64,000 nucleotides of DNA from Paenibacillus mucilaginosus 3016. GTDB taxonomy: Bacteria; Bacillota; Bacilli; Paenibacillales; NBRC-103111. The stretch spans positions 5,660,001-5,724,000 of the forward strand of contig NC_016935.1 in assembly GCF_000250655.1 (NCBI RefSeq). Direction: 5' to 3'. Shown one piece after another: positions 27,829-36,728 of this stretch. Each line of letters starts with the position of its first letter. Within the stretch, counting starts at the first letter, position 1. Made by a program: the position numbers and the translations under genes. The notes below the pieces were generated by a model, which was given only the letters and a program-made list of their open reading frames with translations, was not told the origin of the DNA and ran no database searches.

Positions 27829-27872
27829 AAAAAAAAGAACACCTGCCCTCTCCAACCTGAGAGAACAGGTGT
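27829..27872 (-). terminator. Terminator of the VOC gene
   Basis: Stem ACACCTG/CAGGTGT with inner CTCTC/GAGAG pairing and a run of eight Ts read leftward, about 25 bp after the stop. Confidence 0.85.
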
Positions 27873-27896
27873 ACCAGCCGTGGGGGAGCAGCGGAC

Positions 27897-28313
27897 TCAC
27901 TCGCTCGGCATCCGGCTCATATCCATATACAGAATGTTCCAGCGGTGGCCGTCCACATCGGCGAAGCCCGCGCCGTACATCCAGCCCTGCTCCTCCTTCG
28001 GCTCGCAGAAACACGTGCCGCCGGCCTCCACAGCTCTCCGGATGATTCCGTCCACTTCTTCCCTGCTGGCCGCACCGATGGAGAGCAGCACCTCCGATCC
28101 TTTCTTCGGATCGGCCGCTGCATGGCCCGCGAACTTCTCGAAGGCTTCTTCCGGGAACAGCATCACCGTCACCTTCTTCTCCCCGATGAGCAGTCCGGCC
28201 GCATCCCTGCTGCCTTCGTGTCTCGGGTGCAGCGCAAAGCCCGCCGCAGAGTAGAACGCTTTGGCCTTCTCCAGGTCCTTCACCGGCAGGTTGATCCACA
28301 ATTCTCCGTTCAT
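27897..28313 (-). CDS. VOC-superfamily (glyoxalase-like) protein
   Basis: 138 residues from the ATG at 28313 with AAAGGAG eight bases upstream. Two beta-alpha-beta-beta-beta units are visible: LWINLPVKDLEKAKAFYSAAGF at the start and GTCFCEPKEEQGWMYGAGFADVDGHRWNILYMD at the end. It belongs to the YyaH/PhnB-like single-domain proteins related to glyoxalase and antibiotic-binding proteins. Only some metal ligands are evident, so an enzyme or a binding protein are both possible. Monocistronic. Confidence 0.8.
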   Translation of the reverse strand: MNGELWINLPVKDLEKAKAFYSAAGFALHPRHEGSRDAAGLLIGEKKVTVMLFPEEAFEKFAGHAAADPKKGSEVLLSIGAASREEVDGIIRRAVEAGGTCFCEPKEEQGWMYGAGFADVDGHRWNILYMDMSRMPSE

Positions 28314-28471
28314 CGTCAACACTCCTTTCTCCCCTTGCTGGCTGTCCTTGATTCTGACTTCCAGCCGCTTCTGAGACCATTATAGCTTATAAGAAGGAGC
28401 GGGATTTCTTACGGATTGCGGACCCCCGCCGGGGGAAGACCTCCCGCGCGCTGCTGCAGGAGTGATCCATC

Positions 28472-30409
28472 CTACATGGAGTAAGGCTCCGTGGTGAAGT
28501 CGATCAGCGCTGCTTCCGAACGATTGCCCGCATGGTCGACGGCCTCCACCGCAGCCAAATAGGCGGTTCCCGGGGACAGCCCCCAAAGCTCATAGCTTGT
28601 ATCGCTTCCCGGAATTTCGGTATGGATCACCTCATATCCCATCTCGGGGATCAAGACCGTGATATTGTAAAACTGCACTCCGCCTTCATCCTCGGCAGGC
28701 TGCCAGCTCAGCAGCGCTTTCGAATCGGTAACCCCGCTCACGCTGAGCGGTTCAGGAGAAGGCCATACCGGGACCGTCTCGTCAACGGCACCGGATACGA
28801 TCCCGAGGATCGTACCGGACAACGCATTGAACCATTGTCCCTGAATCCCTTTGACCTGACCGGCTGCACCGCCGGTCCGTATCAGAGCCTCGTCCTGCGG
28901 GTCGTACAACTGCAGTTCGGAATCGGTCTGCACCGCCAGCGTTCCGTCACCGCCCAGTCCCGCGATCCTTGGGGCCGTCAGGCCATAGGTCACCTGCGTA
29001 ACCGTCCCGGAAGGCTCGCGGAGGCACACCTGGCGGCTGCCGTCGGCGCTCCCGGCCGTATAAGCAATCCAGCCGCCCTGAATCTCGTAGTCGCGGTGCG
29101 GCCTCGGTTCATAGGAAGAAGCTCTGCCCGTACCGGCAAGCTCCCCGATCTCGCCGCCCCTCAGCGTCAGCAGCCGATCTCCGTCGCCCCGGAAGACGAC
29201 CGTCTCTCCGTCCGACAGCGGCTCGTCGTACACCGCGCCGGTGACGGTGAGCGCCTCCGTACGCCCGTCGGTATAACGCCGGAACAGCTTTCGGCCTTCC
29301 TCTTTTTTCACTCCGGCTGCGAAGACGATGGAGCCGTCCGGCTCAAAGGCAGCGGACTGCACACCGCGTGCTTTCACCTTCTCGGCTCGGCCGTCCCGGG
29401 TATCGATGACGTACAGCTTGTCTCCGGTGCCGGGGGTATACACAGCCGAGCTCCCCTGGACAGCCAGCGAACCGCCGTCCTTATACTTTACACCTGTGGA
29501 TTTAGCTTTCTTCCCTGGGGACCATACGTAGAGCTTTTTCTCCGACTCCTCCGCATTCTCTGCGGCAAAGATTACGCCCGAGTGGGTCAGCCGCGCGGAT
29601 TCGCTGATCTGCCGTCCCCTGGTCCGGGGCACCTCCGTCACCTTGGCGCTCGCCCTCTCCTGAAGAAACAGAACGCCGCTGTTCGCATACAAAATCCGGT
29701 CCGCGTCATAATCGATCACAGTTCCGTCGACGGATGCCACGGTCTCCAGCCGCTTGCTCGCTTCGATCACGATCGCTCTCTCGGCGATCACCCGTGGCGG
29801 ATACTCCGACCCCTCGCTTTCGGTTACCCGCAGGGTCAGCGTCTCCCCGTCATAGCCCTGGACTTGCAGCCTTGTCTCGAAAGGCGCGCTGCCGCTCTCA
29901 CTGGCCACCACGTCCCCCCAGGCATTCACCAGAGAAACGATCAGGTATGGCGAGCGGTAATCCCTATCTGCGGCATCGACACGGACCTTGACCACCCCGC
30001 CGGCAGCAATCGTATTCGGAGCCGGTTCGAGGCGGATAAGTTCAGGGACATAGTCAATCGTAATCAAACGCTCGGCTGAGCCTTGTCCTCCTTCCGTGCC
30101 TGCCGCCTTCACCTGAAGCGGATAAACTCCCTGCTTCACCCCTTCGAGCGGCAGGCTTCCGCTCCATGTGCAGTAAACGTCGGCACAATCGGGAGACAGT
30201 GAAATGAGTCTGCCGTCCAATTGCGCTGTCATGGATTGGATCTTCTCGCCCGATGGGTAGACACGAATCGGAAGCTTCTCGCCGCCATAAGGCATATACT
30301 CTTGCGGTTCTCCGATATCCAGGTAGATCCCTTCGGCCGCCATGGCCGGCAGAGGCATCAAAGCGGCCAGCAGCGTGCCGATCAACCCGATTTTTTGCAT
30401 GCGTTTCAT
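28472..30409 (-). CDS. Secreted protein with beta-propeller-like repeats and a C-terminal FnIII domain
   Basis: About 645 residues from the ATG at 30409 (GGGAGAG upstream). A signal peptide ends at AMAAEG. Residues 25-215 look like two Ig-like domains (IRLEPAPNTIAAGGVVKVRVDAADRDYRSPY). Residues 220-540 hold repeated short blades such as ADRILYANSGVLFL, GVIFAAENAEESEKKLYVW and GSIVFAAGVKKEEGRKLFR, typical of a TolB/DUF5050-like propeller. The last 90 residues are FnIII (PLSVSGVTDSKALLSWQPAED to DHAGNRSEAALIDFT). No catalytic motif is seen. Probably an extracellular or wall-associated binding protein. Confidence 0.7.
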   Translation of the reverse strand: MKRMQKIGLIGTLLAALMPLPAMAAEGIYLDIGEPQEYMPYGGEKLPIRVYPSGEKIQSMTAQLDGRLISLSPDCADVYCTWSGSLPLEGVKQGVYPLQVKAAGTEGGQGSAERLITIDYVPELIRLEPAPNTIAAGGVVKVRVDAADRDYRSPYLIVSLVNAWGDVVASESGSAPFETRLQVQGYDGETLTLRVTESEGSEYPPRVIAERAIVIEASKRLETVASVDGTVIDYDADRILYANSGVLFLQERASAKVTEVPRTRGRQISESARLTHSGVIFAAENAEESEKKLYVWSPGKKAKSTGVKYKDGGSLAVQGSSAVYTPGTGDKLYVIDTRDGRAEKVKARGVQSAAFEPDGSIVFAAGVKKEEGRKLFRRYTDGRTEALTVTGAVYDEPLSDGETVVFRGDGDRLLTLRGGEIGELAGTGRASSYEPRPHRDYEIQGGWIAYTAGSADGSRQVCLREPSGTVTQVTYGLTAPRIAGLGGDGTLAVQTDSELQLYDPQDEALIRTGGAAGQVKGIQGQWFNALSGTILGIVSGAVDETVPVWPSPEPLSVSGVTDSKALLSWQPAEDEGGVQFYNITVLIPEMGYEVIHTEIPGSDTSYELWGLSPGTAYLAAVEAVDHAGNRSEAALIDFTTEPYSM

Positions 30410-30575
30410 CGATTTCTCTCCCTTTCTCATTCACCTTTGATACCCTTTGTATCCAAGCGATGATGCTTGCCTGCACTGTCGTATCGTCTTGGTCAAGATT
30501 GCGCCGTGCCACCCTTGCGTCCCTCCAGAGCCTCCTCCCGGGTCGAACCTGCTCTACTGCCGCAATCTGCCCTTA

Positions 30576-30606
30576 TAAAAAATAACACCCGGCCCATGGC
30601 CAGGTG
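30576..30606 (-). terminator. Terminator of the YuiH-like gene
   Basis: CACCTGGCC/GGCCGGGTG stem with a 3-nt loop, followed leftward by TTATTTTTTA. It lies 65 bp after the stop at 30671. Confidence 0.8.
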
Positions 30607-30670
30607 CAGTATCCTTTCGTATACACTTAGGATTATATGGTATAATATCCTGTTTTTCCCTTGTATTCTC

Positions 30671-31345
30671 TCAGTCGTAATCCTTATGCACCCATTCGTC
30701 TTCGGGAATCGGAAGCTCCTCGCCCGAGAAGCGCTCTTCCCGGAACGGGTCGGCCGTGTTATGAAAGCCGTTGCGCTCCCAGAAGCCTGTCCGGTCCTCC
30801 GTCATGAATTCGATGCCGCGGATCCACTTCGCACTCTTCCAGAAGTAGAGATGGGGCACAACCAGGCGCAGCGGCCAGCCGTGCTTCGGGGTCAGCGGCT
30901 CGCCGTTATAGCTGTGGGCGAGCAGCGCATCGCCCAGGAGATCCTTCAGCGGCACGTTCGTCTCGTAATCCGTGTCCGCATGGATCATGAGATAGGGAGC
31001 CTTCGAACGGATCCCGAGCTCCTCGAGCAGATCGCGGAACCGCACCCCCGTCCACTGCGTATCCGCCTTCGACCACCGGGTTACGCAGTGAATATCGCAC
31101 CGCAAGGTCGTCTGCGGCAGCTTCATCAGCTCCGCATAGGTCAGCGTGCGTTCCTCCAGCCCGGCTCCAAAGAGACGGAGCGTCCACTCGGCCATGTCAT
31201 ACTGCGGTACCTCTCCTTCATGGAGAATCGGGAACCGGTCGGTCCATACCTGCCCGGGCGGCAGCCTGTGGGCAAGCTCCGGCTTTACCGCAGCCGCCGT
31301 GCCCGGCGTCTTCATCCCTTTCAAACGTTCGGCTTTGCTGTGCAT
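30671..31345 (-). CDS. yuiH: Molybdopterin-dependent sulfite-oxidase-like protein
   Basis: 224 residues. The single oxidoreductase-molybdopterin domain carries the conserved cysteine that ligands Mo in DIHCVTRWSK, plus HADTDYETNVPLKDLL, the HGWPLRLVVPHLYFWKSAKWI strand and GFWERNGFHNTADPF, all standard for the YuiH/MsrP-like family. It lacks a Tat signal and dimerisation domain, so it is cytoplasmic. Its substrate is unknown; sulfite or sulfoxide compounds are likely classes. No molybdenum-cofactor genes are nearby. Confidence 0.85.
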   Translation of the reverse strand: MHSKAERLKGMKTPGTAAAVKPELAHRLPPGQVWTDRFPILHEGEVPQYDMAEWTLRLFGAGLEERTLTYAELMKLPQTTLRCDIHCVTRWSKADTQWTGVRFRDLLEELGIRSKAPYLMIHADTDYETNVPLKDLLGDALLAHSYNGEPLTPKHGWPLRLVVPHLYFWKSAKWIRGIEFMTEDRTGFWERNGFHNTADPFREERFSGEELPIPEDEWVHKDYD

Positions 31346-31436
31346 GAGATGCGGCCTCCTCCGGATGTCTGTTTTGATCCCGGTTTTTGCTTAAGTCCGG
31401 GTGCTTGCTTGAAGACCTATGGGGTTCCCCCGCTCT

Positions 31437-31688
31437 CTAATCCCTCGGATATTCCACTTTCATGATATCCATGAACGGCACCTTCGTGAGCTGCTGCTCC
31501 CCCTCGACATGAACCAGCTTCGTCCGCGAATCCATGTTGACGATCCGTCCGCGTACCTGCTCCTCCCAGCCCCAGACGGTCAGCACGATCTCGGAGTCCT
31601 CGTTCTTCGCTTCCACCAGCTGATTGCCGAGCTCTTCCAGCTCGAATTCGTCGCGTGTCGGACGCTTGGCCACCTTCGCTTTTGCCAT
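31437..31688 (-). CDS. YolD-like family small protein
   Basis: 83 residues, highly charged. The pattern RPTRDEFELEELGNQLVEAK then a beta-rich part (IVLTVWGWEEQVRGRIVNMD, LVHVEGEQQLTKVPFMDIMKVE) fits the YolD-like family, found with UV-repair polymerases and in many Bacillus genomes. No polymerase gene is adjacent here. Single gene; function unknown. Confidence 0.75.
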   Translation of the reverse strand: MAKAKVAKRPTRDEFELEELGNQLVEAKNEDSEIVLTVWGWEEQVRGRIVNMDSRTKLVHVEGEQQLTKVPFMDIMKVEYPRD

Positions 31689-31799
31689 GTTGATCTTCCC
31701 TCCTGCCCTTCGGTAAAACGGTCCTGCCTCTTACCCATATCCTCTTATTATAGCAAAAGTCGGGACCCAAGGGGAGAGCCGATTGCAAGACACGGGCCC

Positions 31800-32159
31800 T
31801 TACTTGGCAACCCCTTCCCGGCCGCTGCCGGTAGGGGCCAGGCCCGTCCCTCCATAGGTATATACCACCCGCTCGAGCACTGGGCTTCCCCCGAGCAGGT
31901 GCTCCTGCACCATCAGCCGACCCGATTCGGGCGTCATGCCCTGGTACCACACGCCTTCCGGATAGACGATGACCACGCACGCGTCGTCACAGCGTCCGTT
32001 GCACCGGGTCCGTGTCGTGTGAATGAAGCCGTCCGCCCCGCAGGCGCGGATCTCCTCCCGGATCGCCTGGGTCACCGCCTCTGCGCCCCCGCGCATACAG
32101 CTCCCCCCATTGCAGATCAGCACGTGATGCCTCGTATTCGATAGATTCCAAGTAGCCAT
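31800..32159 (-). CDS. (2Fe-2S) thioredoxin-like ferredoxin
   Basis: 119 residues from the ATG at 32159 with GGGGGAGGAG upstream. Four cysteines in HVLICNGGSCMRGG and RTRCNGRCDDACVVIVYPEG match the thioredoxin-fold ferredoxins (shethna-like, NuoE-related). The ending is Gly-rich and variable. It should carry electrons for an unidentified partner. Single gene lying upstream of the YolD-like gene with 110 bp between. Confidence 0.85.
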   Translation of the reverse strand: MATWNLSNTRHHVLICNGGSCMRGGAEAVTQAIREEIRACGADGFIHTTRTRCNGRCDDACVVIVYPEGVWYQGMTPESGRLMVQEHLLGGSPVLERVVYTYGGTGLAPTGSGREGVAK

Positions 32160-32188
32160 GATGACTCCTCCCCCTCTTACCATTCAAG

Positions 32189-32236
32189 AAAAAGGGCGTC
32201 CTCCCTTGTCCGGTCCGACAAAAGGGAGAGACGCCC
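32189..32236 (-). terminator. Terminator of the Crp/MFS operon
   Basis: Long hairpin GGGCGTC...CCCTTGTC paired with GACAA...AGGG...GACGCCC, followed leftward by TTTTT. It is 100 bp after the MFS stop at 32336. Confidence 0.85.
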
Positions 32237-32335
32237 GCCAAAGTGCGAACCTCATCACCGCAGTCTATTCGTAGGATATCTTCCTTCTTCCGGCCGACGG
32301 CAGCAGGCTTCCTGTTCTCCGGCCGGCCGCCAAGC

Positions 32336-33619
32336 CTACGGCATACGCTCCGGCTTCCCTGCTTCCATGATAACGGATGCCTGCCGCTGCGGCAACTTGT
32401 TCCCGCTCCGGCGCTCGATCACGCCGATGCCCCCGAGCAGCAGCACTCCTGCTGTAGCGAGCACCGCGAAGAACAGGTACACCGCATGTACTGAATAAGC
32501 GTGCAGAAGCAGGCCTCCGGCAAAGTTGCAGAAGGCGTTGCCCACTCCCGCCCCCATCATCGAATACAGGGCGATCGCCGTCACCCGGACCTCCTGCGGG
32601 GCGGCGGCGACGATGTAGCGGATCGTAAGCGGCAGCAGCAGGCCGACGGAGAAGCCCTGCAGGAGCAGCGTCAGGTACAGCAGCGGCTGCGGCAGCCCGA
32701 AGAGGTACATGTACCATCTCACGGCGGTGAACACCGCGGCAACCGTAATGAGGCGCAGCAGACCCAGCCGGGCGGCAAACCGTTCGGCCGCCTGCATGAA
32801 GGGGATCTCGCTCCCGGCGGCGATGAGCATCAGCAGGCCTGCGGCGGCGACGCTGCCGCCAAGACCCGCCGCATACGTGCCGAAGTACGTGTTGTTCGCG
32901 AAGACCGGCCCCATGATGAGCAGCGCCGCCAGCAGGAACATCCAGACCTGAGGAAGCCTCAGCAGCCGGAGCACCGCGCTCAGCGTCGAGGCCTGCTCAC
33001 CGGACCCGGACCCGGACGCCTCCCGATCGCCGAGTTCACCGGGCAGCAGCAGCAGAATCAGCAGACCCAGCACGCTCGCCGTGACGAACGCCCATACCGC
33101 CACCGACATCCCTAGGCCCCCGGCCAGCCGGCCCGTCACGAACACGCCGGCCGAGAAGCCGATGGCTCCCCACAGCCCGAACGAACCGTAGGTTCTCCCG
33201 GTGCGCAGGGAGAAGGCCATCGTCAGACTGTCGGCAATCGGCATGAGGGCGCATTGGAACGAAGCCACGCCGACCAGCGCCAGCACCACCCCGGTGAAGC
33301 TGTCCGCTGCAGACAAGGCCAGACCGCTCGCCACCATGCACAGCGACGCGGCAGCCAGAATCCCCTTGGCCTGCCGCGTCGTGTCGCAGAGCAGCCCCCA
33401 CAGCGGCTGGACCACGATGAGCATCAGCGGCTGCACCGCAAGCAGAGCCCCCGCCTGCAGCCCGCTGAGCACGATCCGTTCCTCCAGGTACGGCACCAGA
33501 TACGGGAACAAGGACCCGTAGGCGGCAAAATAACAGAAGTAGAACACCTTCAGCGCGGCCGCCTGGATGCCGCTGCTCCTGGAGAGGACGGCGGCAGGGC
33601 CGGGCTGCCCCATTCTCAT
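32336..33619 (-). CDS. MFS transporter, nucleoside:H+ / LacY-like group
   Basis: 427 residues from the ATG at 33619, which overlaps the Crp-type stop as ATGA and has GGAGGGG upstream; the frame extends further but inside the previous gene. It has twelve hydrophobic segments, the first starting VFYFCYFAAYGSLFPYLVPYLEE, with the MFS loop motif QPLWGLLCDTTRQAKGI. It looks like the MFS_1-like/NucH group that takes sugars or nucleosides. Being coupled to the regulator, it may carry the ligand or an end product sensed by it (inference). Confidence 0.82.
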   Translation of the reverse strand: MRMGQPGPAAVLSRSSGIQAAALKVFYFCYFAAYGSLFPYLVPYLEERIVLSGLQAGALLAVQPLMLIVVQPLWGLLCDTTRQAKGILAAASLCMVASGLALSAADSFTGVVLALVGVASFQCALMPIADSLTMAFSLRTGRTYGSFGLWGAIGFSAGVFVTGRLAGGLGMSVAVWAFVTASVLGLLILLLLPGELGDREASGSGSGEQASTLSAVLRLLRLPQVWMFLLAALLIMGPVFANNTYFGTYAAGLGGSVAAAGLLMLIAAGSEIPFMQAAERFAARLGLLRLITVAAVFTAVRWYMYLFGLPQPLLYLTLLLQGFSVGLLLPLTIRYIVAAAPQEVRVTAIALYSMMGAGVGNAFCNFAGGLLLHAYSVHAVYLFFAVLATAGVLLLGGIGVIERRSGNKLPQRQASVIMEAGKPERMP

Positions 33620-34314
33620 AAGTCCCCTCCGCTTCTTTGGAGGAGCTTGCGGAACATCGTGCGGCTGCGTTCGGTCACCGTGACTTTGTGGCGTCCGACC
33701 TGGATCAGCCCCTGTTCCTTCCACTCCTTCATGATCCGGTTGACGCTCCGGCTCGTCACCCGCAGCTGTCTCGCCGTCTCTTCGGAGGAATAATCGAGCT
33801 CATAACGGGTCTGGCTGCCGAAATCCAGTCCCTCCAGGCGGTCCACCCAGTATTTGAGCAGCCGCTGCTTCAGCGGGATCAGTGCATATTCCACCGTGCT
33901 GACCGACGACTGGTAAAGCTTGCTCGCCAGCTGCAGGTTCAGCATCCGCGAGTAGACGAGATCGGTTTCGAGCCGGCGGCGGAACTTCTCCACCTGCGTG
34001 GCCAGGACCGTCGTGGGCACGACGGCCACCGCCTGGCAGACCACCGGCTCTGTCAGCAGCAGCTCCAGATCGCCGATCATGTGCCCGCTCTCCATGCGGG
34101 CGAGCACCACGCCTTCGCCCCCGGGCATCAGATGCTCCGCCTGTACAAGCCCTTCCACTACGATCTGCAGCAGGGTCAGCGGCTCCTCCTGCCCGCACAG
34201 CTTTTCGCCGGGCTGGTACGTCAGCACCTTCCATTCTTTCAACGCTTCCTCTTCCACTCCGGCGAACAGCTCCGCAATCGGCCGGTGCTTCTTCAGGATT
34301 TGGGATATCTCCAT
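33616..34314 (-). CDS. Crp/Fnr-family transcriptional regulator, YeiL-like
   Basis: 232 residues from the ATG at 34314 (AGGTGG upstream; a GTG nine bases before is also open). The cyclic-nucleotide-binding beta roll (LTYQPGEKLCGQEEPLTLLQIVVEGLVQ, GHMIGDLELLL) lacks the ligand arginines of cAMP receptors. A long dimer helix follows, then a winged helix (SSEETARQLRVTSRSVNRIMKEWKEQGLI). It has no N-terminal Fe-S cysteines. Translationally coupled to the MFS transporter. The palindrome AGGACATATGTCCT lies 64 bp upstream, so it probably activates its own operon. Confidence 0.82.
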   Translation of the reverse strand: MEISQILKKHRPIAELFAGVEEEALKEWKVLTYQPGEKLCGQEEPLTLLQIVVEGLVQAEHLMPGGEGVVLARMESGHMIGDLELLLTEPVVCQAVAVVPTTVLATQVEKFRRRLETDLVYSRMLNLQLASKLYQSSVSTVEYALIPLKQRLLKYWVDRLEGLDFGSQTRYELDYSSEETARQLRVTSRSVNRIMKEWKEQGLIQVGRHKVTVTERSRTMFRKLLQRSGGDL

Positions 34315-34377
34315 GCTCTCCACCTGTCTGTATTCTTTGGATATTCCCCATTAAACCCGATCCTCACCCGGATGAAA

Positions 34378-34391
34378 AGGACATATGTCCT
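34378..34391. promoter_or_regulatory. Palindromic operator upstream of the Crp/Fnr-type gene
   Basis: AGGACATATGTCCT, a perfect 14-bp palindrome identical to the one at 34-47. A -10-like TTTAAT (minus strand, 34350-34355) would give a start near 34343, putting the palindrome centre about 41 bp upstream, the class II activator position. Confidence 0.65.
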
Positions 34392-34404
34392 GAAGCATCC
34401 CCCC

Positions 34405-35085
34405 CTACTCGCGGCGTTCCTCCCGGAGGGGGAATACATCCGCCGGAATCCCTCCCTCCTCCACATGGATGTATTCGGCACGGAACCGGCCGCTGTACCC
34501 GAAGAGCGGCCCGAAGACGGGATTCGCGACATTCACCTCAATGCGGAAGAGCCCTTCCTGTTCGTCGAACCATTCGCATACATCCGCATAGCCCGAGAAC
34601 CGCATGGGGAAGCGGAAGCCGATCCAGCCCTCGTAGAAGTACTGATTGCCCGACCGCAGCCGGACCCCGCCGTTCTCCGCCGGCGACATATCGATCTCCA
34701 CAGCGAGATGCTGGTGCGTCCCGAGATAATCTACAATCTTGTGCCGCTGTTCGCTGTAGATCATCGTGGCATCGAAGCGGCGGATCCGCCCGGGGAACTG
34801 GAACTTGCGGATCCAGGTGACGGTTTCTCTCCCGAAGCGGTCCTTGTACGCATAGTTCTCGATGGTAAAAGGCACGTTCTCCCCCTGCTGGGGGAACATG
34901 ATATTGCGCCATGCGCCAAGGGACAGGAACGGCTTGGTGAATGCTCTTCCATACCAGACCCGGTCCATCACGCCGCGGCCGATGGAAGCGATCCGGTCTT
35001 CGGAGCAGAACCCGAACCGCCTGCGGATCTCCGGATGCAGCCGGTTGAACTCCGAGCCAAGCACCCTCTGATATATGGACGTCAC
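34405..35085 (-). CDS. DUF4166-family protein
   Basis: 226 residues from the GTG at 35085, which overlaps the stop of the previous gene as GTGA and has GGAGGGAGG upstream. A longer frame exists but would run through that gene. Motifs are SIYQRVLGSEFNRLHPEIRRRFG, PFTIENYAYKDRFGRETVTWIRKFQF and LFGYSGRFRAEY. DUF4166 domains occur alone or fused to saccharopine-dehydrogenase-like reductases. Function unknown. Coupling to the SRPBCC/DoxX protein points to joint action on a lipid or quinone-like molecule (inference). Confidence 0.8.
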   Translation of the reverse strand: MTSIYQRVLGSEFNRLHPEIRRRFGFCSEDRIASIGRGVMDRVWYGRAFTKPFLSLGAWRNIMFPQQGENVPFTIENYAYKDRFGRETVTWIRKFQFPGRIRRFDATMIYSEQRHKIVDYLGTHQHLAVEIDMSPAENGGVRLRSGNQYFYEGWIGFRFPMRFSGYADVCEWFDEQEGLFRIEVNVANPVFGPLFGYSGRFRAEYIHVEEGGIPADVFPLREERRE

Positions 35086-36005
35086 GCTTCCTCCCTCCTC
35101 TCCGGTCTGCGTACGCACCGGCGGGCCGAAGGAAGGTCCCCGAGCTGCTGCAGGCCGATGAAAGCGATGGCGATCATCGACAGATTCAGCGTCACCGGAT
35201 TGAAGGGCTCCACATAGGTGAGGGGATGGCCTGCGGCACTCAACCCGAGCCCGGTCAGCAGGATGATATGGAGCCAGTAGACGAGGTGGCCGTACCGGCT
35301 GCCGGCGGCAAGCGTCAGCAGGCCGAATCCCGCCTCGGCCGCGCCCATCAGCCGGATGACCTCCAGCTCGCTGCCGGAGAACCACCCCGTGCTTCGCAGA
35401 ATCTCCAGCTCTCCCGAATTCGGGTAGATCAGCTTCGGCACGACCCCCTGGTAGATCCAATCGAACGACAGCACCGCAAGACAGACGGCGTGGGTCAGGG
35501 CCCTGGCCGCTGACAGGTGCGGAGGGATGCCTCTCTCGAGCCACAATCTCAGGCAGTCGAAGCTCCAGGCGGTCGCCCAGCCCATCAAGGGCCGGAACAC
35601 GAATCGGTCCAGCAGCCTCCCGAACGCCCCGAAGCGCGTTTGATAATCATAGCGGGTCAAGAAGCGGATCCTTCCATCCGCCTCCGGCACGTACCTCCAG
35701 AATCCCGCCCCTTCCCGGATCAGCGAGACCGCCTGGCCGGAGGAGAACTTCAGCACGGAGGTCTTCACCCCGTTCTTTTCTGTTGTCCCTATCGTTTCGC
35801 CTTCACCTGCGATCGACAGCCCGAACCCGATCCGCGTGCGGTACAGAAAGCGCTGCGGTTCGCCCTCCTCCGTCTTCGGCAGATAGCGGATCTCCGAGAA
35901 CCTCAGGTCCCACTGCTGATGCAGCTGGGGTGACTGGGTATGCTCCCACAGCTTCTCCATCTCCGTGTTCATTGTGATCTCGACATAGATCGGTTCCCTT
36001 TTCAA
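35082..36005 (-). CDS. SRPBCC domain fused to a DoxX-like membrane domain
   Basis: 307 residues from a TTG at 36005 with GGGAGGGG five bases upstream. Residues 1-140 are an SRPBCC/START-type ligand-binding fold (IYVEITMNTEMEKLWEHTQSPQLHQQWDLRF, GAGFWRYVPEADGRIRFLTRYDYQTRFG). After a linker, residues 165-290 contain four transmembrane segments of DoxX type (AVCLAVLSFDWIYQGVVPKLI, AAEAGFGLLTLAAGSRYGHLVYWLHIILL). The fusion puts a soluble ligand pocket on a membrane module. First gene of a two-gene unit with DUF4166. Confidence 0.8.
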   Translation of the reverse strand: MKREPIYVEITMNTEMEKLWEHTQSPQLHQQWDLRFSEIRYLPKTEEGEPQRFLYRTRIGFGLSIAGEGETIGTTEKNGVKTSVLKFSSGQAVSLIREGAGFWRYVPEADGRIRFLTRYDYQTRFGAFGRLLDRFVFRPLMGWATAWSFDCLRLWLERGIPPHLSAARALTHAVCLAVLSFDWIYQGVVPKLIYPNSGELEILRSTGWFSGSELEVIRLMGAAEAGFGLLTLAAGSRYGHLVYWLHIILLTGLGLSAAGHPLTYVEPFNPVTLNLSMIAIAFIGLQQLGDLPSARRCVRRPERREEA

Positions 36006-36167
36006 GGTTCCACCCCTCCCGTACTTGATCAGGCCCAAGTGTTCTGCCTATGTTGGTTCCCATCCTACCACAATCGCCGCAAAACTAAAAAATCGGCTCT
36101 ATCCTACGACCCCGGCCCGGACATGGGAACTCATAGTTTCATAGAATAACGCAGGAGGTGAAGCCTT

Positions 36168-36638
36168 ATGGCTCTTCTGCCGTATACGGCAACCACGCTT
36201 CGCAACTTCATCAACCGGGCCGAAGCGCTCTGGTTCATTGTCTTCGACTCCTCTCTCAGCGGGCGGCTCATCACGATCGGCGGCAACGAGTACCGACAGC
36301 TGCCCACCCGCTTCAATACGCGGGCGAAGATCTTCGCTTTCTTCCGCCGCTACTTCGGGCCCAGCCTCAGCCGGATTCTGCTCTGCAACCTGAGAACGCT
36401 GCGCTACCGCGGAGCGCTGTACGTACCGGTCGGCGACCCGGGCCCTGTGCCTGACCGTGTCGTCTCCCTGGCGGTCATCCGCCGCACGTCCTCCCGCATC
36501 GCCGTACGGGCCGTGCTGTCCGGTGACCCCTCCGGGAATGTCACGATCCTGTACACGTTCGCGGTCATCCGCGGGCGGCTCGCCATTATTAACCGGACCC
36601 GCCGTCAGGTGGATTACCGGTATCAGCCCTGCCGTTAA
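36168..36638 (+). CDS. IseA-like (DL-endopeptidase inhibitor type) protein, tentative
   Basis: 156 residues with no signal peptide. A pattern of ALWFIVFDSSLSGRL, GNEYRQLPTRFNTRAKIFAFFRRYFGPSLSRILL and GALYVPVGDPGP, followed by beta strands (VVSLAVIRRTSSRIAVRAVL, VTILYTFAVIRGRLAIINR), resembles the IseA/YoeB fold that inhibits cell-wall DL-endopeptidases in Bacillus. IseA itself is secreted; this one is not obviously so. It starts after CAGGAGG. It could be an unrelated small conserved protein. Confidence 0.55.
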   Translation: MALLPYTATTLRNFINRAEALWFIVFDSSLSGRLITIGGNEYRQLPTRFNTRAKIFAFFRRYFGPSLSRILLCNLRTLRYRGALYVPVGDPGPVPDRVVSLAVIRRTSSRIAVRAVLSGDPSGNVTILYTFAVIRGRLAIINRTRRQVDYRYQPCR

Positions 36639-36672
36639 GTCATGCCCCAGACTTGCCCATGCACAGTGACAA

Positions 36673-36704
36673 AAGCGCCGGCCTCCCATGGAGGACCGGC
36701 GCTT
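36673..36704. terminator. Bidirectional terminator
   Basis: AAGCGCCGG and CCGGCGCTT pair around an inner CTCC/GGAG stem, between the rightward IseA-like gene and the leftward pseudogene. Confidence 0.8.
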
Positions 36705-36728
36705 CTCTATTGTAAAGATATACAAGGT

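Noticed and set aside
33637-35217. 526-residue plus-strand open frame
   Set aside because: Antisense to the Crp-type and DUF4166 genes, which have clear family motifs and ribosome-binding sites.
34405-35544. Long version of the DUF4166 gene with a 379-residue frame
   Set aside because: The extra N-terminal part lies inside the upstream SRPBCC gene; the GTG at 35085 overlapping its stop has a strong ribosome-binding site.
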